A stretch of DNA of 5,016 nucleotides. Source: JBDTNQ01 sp039933635 (lineage in GTDB: Bacteria > Acidobacteriota > Vicinamibacteria > Vicinamibacterales > SCN-69-37). How positions within the stretch are numbered: position 1 is the stretch's first letter; every line of letters starts with the position of its first letter. The notes under the pieces are model-generated. The model was not told the origin of the DNA and made no database searches. It worked only from the letters and a program-made list of their open reading frames with translations. This document shows, in pieces, positions 1-5,016 of the stretch. The stretch covers positions 1 through 5,016 of the forward strand of contig JBDTNQ010000178.1 of NCBI GenBank assembly GCA_039933635.1. Reading direction: 5' to 3'. The position numbers were made by a program, and so were the translations under genes.

Positions 1-47
1 ATACGAGCCTTGGGCCCGTCATCCAACGTCAGCCGTCGTGTCCGCAT
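1..47 (-). CDS. Possible start of a further gene, cut by the left edge
   Basis: After the aspS stop codon, the same reading frame stays open on the minus strand to the window edge. Within it an ATG at 47 would begin MRTRRLTLDDGPKAR. An in-frame GTG at 62 is an alternative start, and an out-of-frame ATG at 22 (MTGPRLV) is another. About three quarters of the codon third positions are G or C, as expected for coding DNA here, but the stretch is too short to prove coding. No good Shine-Dalgarno sequence precedes any of these starts. I do not recognise the peptide and assign no function. The gene, if real, would follow aspS by about 50 bases in the same direction and could belong to the same operon. 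Confidence 0.3.
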   Translation of the reverse strand, partial: MRTRRLTLDDGPKAR

Positions 48-95
48 GATCTCTGGCCCCACGCGTCTCGCGCTCTCGAGCCGCCCCTGCAGTGC

Positions 96-1886
96 CTACG
101 GCTGCTTGTCTTTGACGACTGGCCGAATGTGCAATTCGCGCAGTTGCTTGTCCGTCACCGGCGAGGGCGCCCGCATCAGGAGGTCCTCGGCGTTCTGCGT
201 CATCGGGAACGCGATGACCTCGCGGATGTTTGGCTCCCGGGCGAGCAGCATCACGATGCGATCGATGCCAGGCGCGAGGCCGCCGTGCGGTGGGGCGCCG
301 AAGCGGAAGGCAGCGAGCATGCCCCCGAACCGCTTCTCGACTTCCTCCGGGCCGTACCCGGCGATCTCGAACGCGCGCAGCATCACGTCCGGACGATGAT
401 TGCGGATCGCGCCGCTCGAGAGTTCCACCCCGTTGCAGACGATGTCGTACTGAAAGGCCTTCAGGGAGAGCGGATCGCGTGTGTTCAGCGCCTCGAGACC
501 GCCCTGCGGCATCGAGAACGGGTTGTGACTGAACGCCACCTGACCGGTGTCTTCATCCAGCTCATAAAACGGGAAGTCCGTGATCCAGCAGAACCGGTAC
601 GCATTCGGCTCGATGAGATCGAGCTCACGACCGAGGTGCGCACGCAGGCCGTCGATCGGACGGCTCAACGTCTTGGCCGGACCCGCGACGAAGAACACGG
701 CATCGCCCTTCTTCACGCCCGCGCGCGCAAAAATCAACTCGCGCTGGTCTTCCGGAAGGTACTTCGCAAGCGGTCCCTTCGGCGTGTCGCCATTGACGAC
801 ATAGGCCAGCCCCGCAAGCCCAAGAGACTCGCCGACGCCGACCGTCTTGTCGAAGAAGCTCCGGGATTTGTCGGCGGCGCCCGGCGCCGGGATCGCGCGC
901 ACAACGCCGCCGTCGGCGACGACCTGCGCGAAGACGGCAAAGGCGGATCCCTGAAAGAGATCCGAGACGTCCGCGGCCATGATCGGATTGCGCAGGTCCG
1001 GCTTGTCGCTCCCGTACTTCACCATCGCATCGTCGTAGCTGATGCGCGGGAACGGCGTGTCGGACACGGTCCAGTCGGAGAATTCCTTGAACACGTCGGC
1101 CAACACCGGTTCGATCGCGTTGAACACGTCGTCCTGCGTGACGAACGACATCTCGACGTCCAATTGATAGAACTCGCCGGGCGAGCGATCCGCGCGGGCG
1201 TCTTCATCGCGGAAGCATGGGGCAATCTGGAAGTACCGATCGAAGCCGGAGACCATCAGCAGCTGCTTGAACTGCTGCGGCGCCTGCGGCAGTGCGTAGA
1301 ACTTGCCGGGATGCAGGCGGCTCGGGACGAGGTAGTCGCGCGCACCTTCGGGCGAGCTCGAGGTGAGAATCGGAGTCTGGAACTCGAGGAAGCCCTGGTC
1401 GTGCATCCGGCGGCGGATGCTGCTGATCACCTTCGATCGCAGAACGACGTTTCCGTGGATCTTCTCGCGCCGCAGGTCCAGGAAGCGGTAGCGCAGGCGC
1501 TGCTCTTCGGGGATGTCTTGCGTGCCCGACACCTGGAACGGCAGCGTGTCCGCCGTCGAGAGCACGTCGATGGCATCGACGTCGACCTCGATGTGGCCGG
1601 TCGGCAGCGAGGCGTTGATGTTCTCCTCGGTGCGGCCCACAACGCGGCCATGCACACTGATCACCCCCTCGTTGCGCAGCCCTTCCGCGATGGCAAACGC
1701 CGCCGAGCCGGGCGTGACCACGCACTGCGTGAGGCCGAAGTGATCGCGGAGGTCGATGAAGAGCAGGTTGCCGTGATCGCGCTTGCGATGGACCCAGCCG
1801 GCCAGCCTGACCGTCTGCCCGATGTGCTCGTGCCGCAACACCCCATTGGTGTGCGTGCGATACGGATTTTCTCGTGTGCCCGTCAC
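96..1886 (-). CDS. aspS: Aspartyl-tRNA synthetase (class II), possibly non-discriminating
   Basis: This enzyme attaches aspartate to tRNA-Asp in the cytoplasm using ATP. The 596-residue product has the normal length for a bacterial AspRS. An N-terminal OB-fold anticodon-binding domain (about 20-110, with GWVHRKRDHG at 30-39) precedes the class II catalytic core. Visible core landmarks are QFKQLLM (205-211), motif 2 FRDEDARADRSPGEF (225-239), GVELSSGAIRNHRP (486-499) and motif 3 GIDRI (540-544). The bacterial GAD insertion lies at about 290-430. The start is a GTG inside GTGA, overlapping the hisS stop by 4 bases, with a good Shine-Dalgarno (GAAGGA) 6 bases upstream. His38 matches the position where non-discriminating AspRS enzymes, which also charge tRNA-Asn, have His and E. 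coli has Leu. The second specificity position appears to be Glu (about 88), so the inference is uncertain. Sequences such as HNPFSMPQGG (454-463) resemble alphaproteobacterial AspRS more than the E. coli form. Confidence 0.98.
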   Translation of the reverse strand: MTGTRENPYRTHTNGVLRHEHIGQTVRLAGWVHRKRDHGNLLFIDLRDHFGLTQCVVTPGSAAFAIAEGLRNEGVISVHGRVVGRTEENINASLPTGHIEVDVDAIDVLSTADTLPFQVSGTQDIPEEQRLRYRFLDLRREKIHGNVVLRSKVISSIRRRMHDQGFLEFQTPILTSSSPEGARDYLVPSRLHPGKFYALPQAPQQFKQLLMVSGFDRYFQIAPCFRDEDARADRSPGEFYQLDVEMSFVTQDDVFNAIEPVLADVFKEFSDWTVSDTPFPRISYDDAMVKYGSDKPDLRNPIMAADVSDLFQGSAFAVFAQVVADGGVVRAIPAPGAADKSRSFFDKTVGVGESLGLAGLAYVVNGDTPKGPLAKYLPEDQRELIFARAGVKKGDAVFFVAGPAKTLSRPIDGLRAHLGRELDLIEPNAYRFCWITDFPFYELDEDTGQVAFSHNPFSMPQGGLEALNTRDPLSLKAFQYDIVCNGVELSSGAIRNHRPDVMLRAFEIAGYGPEEVEKRFGGMLAAFRFGAPPHGGLAPGIDRIVMLLAREPNIREVIAFPMTQNAEDLLMRAPSPVTDKQLRELHIRPVVKDKQP

Positions 1887-3244
1887 TCAACGTCCTTCCC
1901 GGTTTCTGCCAATTGTCGTTCCGCCGTCCGAACCACATCCGCGCGCGCCACGCTCACCTGCTGCCGTGTCGCGAGGTGCCGCATCGCCACTTCGCCTCGG
2001 GCCAGCTCATCAGGCCCGACGATGGCGAGCACGCGCACCTGCCGGCTGGACGCGTACTTCAGCGGTTTCTCGAGTTTGCGGCTGGCGTCGGGGTAGATAT
2101 CCACGCGCAGCCCCGCGCCGCGCAGGTCGCCCGCCAGGGCGAGCGCCTCCCGTCGGCAGCTGTCGTCGAGGAAGGTCACCATCACGTCGGCGTTGCCTCT
2201 CGACACGGTCGGGGGAAACATACCCCGTTCCGTCATGACGACGATGATGCGTTCCAGCCCCAGCGAGAACCCGCAGGCCGGCACCTCGCGACCGAGGAAC
2301 ATGCCGATGAGGTTGTCGTAGCGCCCGCCGCCGCCGAGGCTGCTCGCGAGGTCGGCGACCGCCACTTCCATGATCGCGCCCGTGTAGTATGACAGGCCGC
2401 GCGCGAGGCTCGGATCCACCCGGATGTGCGCCGCGGCCGCCGTGCCGCTGGCCAACTCGACGACGTCGCGGAGCTGCCGCACGGCCGCCGCACCGGCGTC
2501 GTGTCCAGCCACGAACTGATCGAGCCGCGAGAGCACGGCATCGGCGGTCAGATCCGGCGTGACGGTCCCGAGAAACGCCAGGCCACGCGAGGCCGCCACG
2601 GGATCGATCCCGCGCGCGGCGAACTCCGCCTCCACACCGGCCACGCCAATCTTGTCGAGCTTGTCGAGCGCCACGAGCGCGTCCCCGTGCAACGCGGCCG
2701 GCACACCGGCTGAATCCAGCATCGCCGTGAGGGCCTGTCGATGGTTCAGGCGGATACGGAAGTCGGTGAAGCCGAGCCGCGTGAGCACGTCGCTCACCGC
2801 GGCGAGGAGATCCGCCTCGATGACCGGTGACGAGGAGCCCATCGCGTCGATGTCGCACTGATAGAACTCGCGGAATCGGCCCCGCGCCGGCCGATCGGCG
2901 CGCCACACCGGCTGAATCTGAAACCGTTTGAAGAACTTCGGCAGGGTGCTCTGATACTCGGCCACCACGCGCGCGAGCGGCACGGTCAGGTCGTATCGCA
3001 GCGCCAGGTCCGCCACGCCGGTCGACTCGTGCTCGCCCCGGCGAAGGATTTTGAAGATGAGCTGGTTGCCCTCTTCGCCGTACTTGCCCATCAGCGTCGC
3101 GATGTTCTCGAACGCCGGCGTTTCGATCGGCTCGAAGCCATACCGCTGGTACACCTCGCGCACGATGCCGATCACGTACTCGCGTCGGCGGATGTCATCG
3201 GGCAGGAAGTCACGCGTGCCCCGCGCGGGTTGGGTGGAGGACAT
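1883..3244 (-). CDS. hisS: Histidyl-tRNA synthetase (class II)
   Basis: HisRS charges tRNA-His with histidine in the cytoplasm. The 453-residue product is slightly longer than the usual 420-430. The N-terminal half is the class II catalytic core: ARGTRDFLPDD (7-17), YDLTVPLARV (84-93), a motif 2 region with KRFQIQPVWRADRP (106-119) and RFREFYQCDID (123-133), and motif 3 GFSLGLERI (325-333). The histidine-specific signature is RGLSYYTG (282-289), with Ser where E. coli has Asp. The C-terminal anticodon-binding domain (about 352-445) includes KLEKPLKYASSRQVRVLAIVG (390-410, interrupted here only by description). YDLTVPLARV resembles archaeal, eukaryal and Bacteroidetes-like HisRS rather than the E. 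coli type. The ATG at 3244 lies 8 bases after the upstream stop. No Shine-Dalgarno is visible before it, so translation probably depends on coupling. No T-box leader is present, unlike the hisS-aspS operon of Bacillus. Confidence 0.97.
   Translation of the reverse strand: MSSTQPARGTRDFLPDDIRRREYVIGIVREVYQRYGFEPIETPAFENIATLMGKYGEEGNQLIFKILRRGEHESTGVADLALRYDLTVPLARVVAEYQSTLPKFFKRFQIQPVWRADRPARGRFREFYQCDIDAMGSSSPVIEADLLAAVSDVLTRLGFTDFRIRLNHRQALTAMLDSAGVPAALHGDALVALDKLDKIGVAGVEAEFAARGIDPVAASRGLAFLGTVTPDLTADAVLSRLDQFVAGHDAGAAAVRQLRDVVELASGTAAAAHIRVDPSLARGLSYYTGAIMEVAVADLASSLGGGGRYDNLIGMFLGREVPACGFSLGLERIIVVMTERGMFPPTVSRGNADVMVTFLDDSCRREALALAGDLRGAGLRVDIYPDASRKLEKPLKYASSRQVRVLAIVGPDELARGEVAMRHLATRQQVSVARADVVRTAERQLAETGKDVE
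1893..1898 (-). promoter_or_regulatory. Shine-Dalgarno site of aspS inside the end of hisS
   Basis: On the minus strand GAAGGA stands 6 bases before the GTG at 1886. It supports the GTG start even though that codon overlaps the hisS stop. It lies within the last codons of hisS, so ribosomes finishing hisS can re-initiate on aspS or load directly here. Confidence 0.7.
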
Positions 3245-3252
3245 TCGGGAGG

Positions 3253-3768
3253 TCAGGGTTCCGGATTCATGTAGTCGAGCCGGTAGTTCACGTACCGCGT
3301 GGCGTAGCCGAGCACCGACTGCACTTCTTCGTCGGTCAAGGGCCGTTTCACGCGGGCCGGGCTGCCCATCACGAGCGAGCGCGGCGGCACGACGAAGCGC
3401 TCGGTCACCAGCGCGCCGGCGGCCACAATCGAATCCTCGCCGACGACCGCGCCGTTCAGAATGATGGCGCCGATGCCGACGAGCACACGGTCGTGGATCT
3501 GACAGCCGTGAATCACGGCCGCGTGGCCGATGGTCACGTCATGTCCAACCCGGGTGTCGTACTGGTTCTTCATCGCGTGCAGAATGGTGCCGTCCTGCAC
3601 GTTCGAGCGGTTCCCGACCCGGATGGCGTTGACGTCACCGCGAATGACGACGTTCATCCAGATGCTGCTCTCCTCGCCGATTTCGACGTCGCCAATCACC
3701 TGGGCGCTGGGGTCGATGAACGCGGACGGGTGCACCACCGGCAGGCGGCCGCGATACGGGCGGATCAT
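3253..3768 (-). CDS. Gamma-class carbonic anhydrase-like left-handed beta-helix protein
   Basis: The 171-residue product belongs to the YrdA/PaaY/gamma-carbonic anhydrase family. These are trimeric left-handed beta-helix proteins that bind zinc or a similar metal between subunits, and some interconvert CO2 and bicarbonate. Hexapeptide-type turns fill about residues 12-125 (for example IGDVEIGEESSIW at 25-37). The three expected metal ligands are visible: His64 in TILHA and His82 and His87 in IGHAAVIHGC. RGD at 43-45 and QDG at 58-60 are further family signatures, and MGSPARVKRPLT (134-145) leads into the C-terminal helix. There is no signal peptide, so it is cytoplasmic. The ATG at 3768 gives MIRPYRG, the normal family beginning. 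The frame is open further upstream but runs into the repressor gene without family similarity. Many relatives lack proven carbonic anhydrase activity, so the reaction is inferred. It is followed 8 bases later by hisS. Confidence 0.93.
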   Translation of the reverse strand: MIRPYRGRLPVVHPSAFIDPSAQVIGDVEIGEESSIWMNVVIRGDVNAIRVGNRSNVQDGTILHAMKNQYDTRVGHDVTIGHAAVIHGCQIHDRVLVGIGAIILNGAVVGEDSIVAAGALVTERFVVPPRSLVMGSPARVKRPLTDEEVQSVLGYATRYVNYRLDYMNPEP

Positions 3769-3775
3769 CCGGACG

Positions 3776-3781
3776 ATTATA
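3776..3781 (-). promoter_or_regulatory. Putative -10 box (TATAAT) for the carbonic anhydrase-hisS-aspS operon
   Basis: Reading the minus strand, a perfect TATAAT ends 7 bases before the ATG at 3768. It sits in the only gap of any size between genes (46 bases), in otherwise very GC-rich DNA. Transcription from this box would start at or next to the ATG, giving a leaderless mRNA. That fits the lack of a Shine-Dalgarno before this ATG. No convincing -35 hexamer is seen at 16-18 bases upstream; ATGACC lies about 22 bases away, too far to be ideal. The call rests on sequence only. Confidence 0.45.
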
Positions 3782-3814
3782 GACAGGTACGGCGGGGACG
3801 TCGGGTCATGCGCA

Positions 3815-4459
3815 TCAGGCCCCCGGCGCCTCGGGCGTGTAAGCGGCGAGGCCGGCCAGGGAGAACGCGATGATGTGGTCGGCGATCTGATCGGGGACGA
3901 AGACCCGTTTGACGGCCCGGTCCATGCGTTCGTGGGCCGGGCTGGGTTTGAACATGACGACCTGGGCGTGAATGCTGATGGCGGAACGGATGACGCGTGG
4001 ATCATCGGGCGGGAGCGAGACTAGATCGCCAACGATGCTCCCCAGGTAGGCGAAGCGGGGCTTCCACACCTGGTCGATGATGGACGCCAGCATCGCGGTC
4101 GGTTCCTGCAGTTCCCGGTGCATCAGCTGCTGCAGCTGGTTCCTGGGCCCCGCCCTGAAGATGTGCTCGACGTTGACCCGCACGTACTCCCGCAACCGGT
4201 CCGCGGGCGGCAGGCCTTCACCGGCGCGAACGGCCTCGGCGGTCATCTTCGTCACGATCTGCGCCGTCTGTTCGAGGACTTCGCGGTACAGGCCCATCTT
4301 GTCGCGGAAGTGATAGTTGACCGACGCCACGTTCGCGCGCGCGTCCCGGCAGATGACCCGGACCGTCACGTGCTTGAAGCCGCGATCGGCAAACAACCGG
4401 GTGGCGACGTCGAGGAGTCGCTGCCGCGTCCGCGTATCGCGTCCGCGAGCCCGCGTCAC
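3815..4459 (-). CDS. TetR-family transcriptional repressor, CecR-like
   Basis: This is a predicted DNA-binding repressor of 214 residues, the usual TetR size. The N-terminal helix (TRQRLLDVATRLFADRGF, 11-28) and the helix-turn-helix (about 32-51, ending VNYHF) are followed by RDKMGLYREVLE (52-63). The pattern ICRDARANVASVNYHF is typical of CecR/YbiH-like regulators, as is the helical ligand domain with LMHRELQEPTAML (112-124). Arg41 replaces the Gly usually found in the HTH turn, a mild oddity. The start is taken as the GTG at 4459, whose GTGA overlaps the permease stop. It places the HTH at the usual distance from the N-terminus, and AGGCGG lies about 7 bases upstream. The frame is open further upstream, but that part is a shadow of the permease. 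Co-translation with an ABC permease suggests it controls that transporter, as E. coli CecR does for ybhGFSR. Its ligand and operator are unknown; no clear inverted repeat was found in the 46 bases downstream. Confidence 0.92.
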   Translation of the reverse strand: MTRARGRDTRTRQRLLDVATRLFADRGFKHVTVRVICRDARANVASVNYHFRDKMGLYREVLEQTAQIVTKMTAEAVRAGEGLPPADRLREYVRVNVEHIFRAGPRNQLQQLMHRELQEPTAMLASIIDQVWKPRFAYLGSIVGDLVSLPPDDPRVIRSAISIHAQVVMFKPSPAHERMDRAVKRVFVPDQIADHIIAFSLAGLAAYTPEAPGA

Positions 4460-5016
4460 AGCGTCCGCCTGAAGAGCTTCGTCGCGAGGGTCATCGCGAC
4501 GGTGGCAAAGACCGCCAGATACATGAGATCGCCCGCGATGGCGCCAAACCCCGTGTTCTTCAGCAACAGGCACTTGAACGCGTGCACGGCATAGGTGAAG
4601 GGATCCACCTTGGCGATGACCTGCATCCAGGCAGGAAATCCCTGCTGCGGGTACACCGCCCCGCTGGGAAAGTAAAGCAGCGTATTGAGGATGCCAAACG
4701 TCGCGCGCGGCACCAGCGGATCGGTCACCCGCACCATCAGCAGGAACATGAGGCTGATGAGGGCAAAGGCCGTCACGATGATGACGACCAGCAGCCGCAG
4801 GAGTCGCAGCGGCGCGAACGGATCGGGAATGCCCGCGATCACCGACCCCACCGTCATGAGCACCGCGCCGGCAATCACGGCCTTGATCGTCCCGGACAAA
4901 TTGAACCCCGCAATCAACTCGAACTTCGTGATCGGGGTGACGAGGTAACCCTCGTGCAGTCCGCGCGATTTGTCGTCGATGAAGATGATGCCGCCGCCGA
5001 TCATCACCATCATGAA
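4456..5016 (-). CDS. ABC-2 type transporter permease, C-terminal part (5' end off window)
   Basis: This is the membrane subunit of an ABC exporter that would pair with an ATPase encoded outside the window. The visible 186 residues continue in frame past the right edge. Against a usual length of about 250-270, roughly 70-85 N-terminal residues are missing. DDKSRGLHEGYLVTPI (14-29 of the visible part) is the typical cytoplasmic segment of ABC-2 permeases of the DrrB/NodJ type. It is followed by hydrophobic spans at about 44-62, 72-94, 105-121 and 160-178. The conserved FPSGAVYPQQGFPAWMQ (116-132) and DPFTYAVHAFK (138-148) lie before the last span, as in this family. Relatives export drugs, polysaccharides or lipids; the substrate cannot be read from this fragment. 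The stop overlaps the GTG of the repressor gene by 4 bases, so the two form one operon. Confidence 0.93.
   Translation of the reverse strand, partial: FMMVMIGGGIIFIDDKSRGLHEGYLVTPITKFELIAGFNLSGTIKAVIAGAVLMTVGSVIAGIPDPFAPLRLLRLLVVIIVTAFALISLMFLLMVRVTDPLVPRATFGILNTLLYFPSGAVYPQQGFPAWMQVIAKVDPFTYAVHAFKCLLLKNTGFGAIAGDLMYLAVFATVAMTLATKLFRRTL

Noticed and set aside
1..95. Rho-independent terminator after aspS
   Set aside because: Short restriction-like palindromes (CTGCAG, CTCGAG) occur, but there is no stable stem followed by a T run.
1204..1938. A 244-codon minus-strand frame overlapping the start of aspS
   Set aside because: It is out of frame with aspS and of low-complexity Arg/Ala/Pro composition; aspS itself is full length and intact.
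129..2096. A 655-codon open frame on the plus strand opposite aspS and the end of hisS
   Set aside because: It lies wholly antisense to two certain genes, its translation is rich in Arg, Val and Asp with no recognisable domain, and such long antisense frames are common in GC-rich DNA.
2010..2906. A 298-codon minus-strand frame inside hisS
   Set aside because: It is an out-of-frame shadow of hisS, dominated by Arg, Gly and Ala, with no domain features.
3769..3814. Repressor operator in the gap before the carbonic anhydrase gene
   Set aside because: Only a 6-base palindrome (GACGTC) is present, too short to call a TetR operator.
3769..4005. N-terminal extension of the carbonic anhydrase-like protein to an ATG at 4005
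   Set aside because: The extension lies within the repressor gene in another frame, has no family similarity, and the ATG at 3768 gives the usual family N-terminus.
4460..4573. N-terminal extension of the TetR-family protein to an ATG at 4573
   Set aside because: It overlaps the end of the permease gene and would put the helix-turn-helix unusually far from the N-terminus; the GTG at 4459 fits family length and junction structure.

Overview
The window is a compact, GC-rich bacterial segment. All five recognisable genes lie on the minus strand, so transcription runs from high to low coordinates. In that order they are: the C-terminal 186 residues of an ABC-2 type transporter permease (cut by the right edge), a TetR/CecR-like repressor, a gamma-class carbonic anhydrase-like hexapeptide protein, histidyl-tRNA synthetase (hisS) and aspartyl-tRNA synthetase (aspS). 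A possible further gene begins after aspS and runs off the left edge. There is almost no intergenic DNA: only the 46 bases before the carbonic anhydrase gene and the 95 bases after aspS.

The right part (about 3815-5016) is a transporter-regulator unit. The permease stop and the repressor start share a GTGA overlap, so the two are probably co-translated and the repressor may control its own transporter operon. The left part (96-3768) is a housekeeping unit. The carbonic anhydrase-like gene is followed after 8 bases by hisS, and hisS overlaps aspS by a second GTGA junction. A TATAAT hexamer, conspicuous in this GC-rich DNA, ends 7 bases before the carbonic anhydrase ATG. It suggests a promoter that separates the two units and yields a leaderless or nearly leaderless mRNA.

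Taxonomy can only be inferred. The high GC, the archaeal/eukaryal-like HisRS motif 1 variant (YDLTVPLARV) and the AspRS with strongly alphaproteobacterial-looking motifs (RADRSPGEF, HNPFSMPQGG) together point to a GC-rich non-model lineage. Acidobacteriota is my best guess, but this is not established. I see no RNA genes, mobile elements, CRISPR arrays or long repeats. I also see no clearly novel system. The points most worth checking are the putative leaderless promoter, a His in AspRS at a position linked to non-discriminating enzymes, and the paired GTGA couplings.
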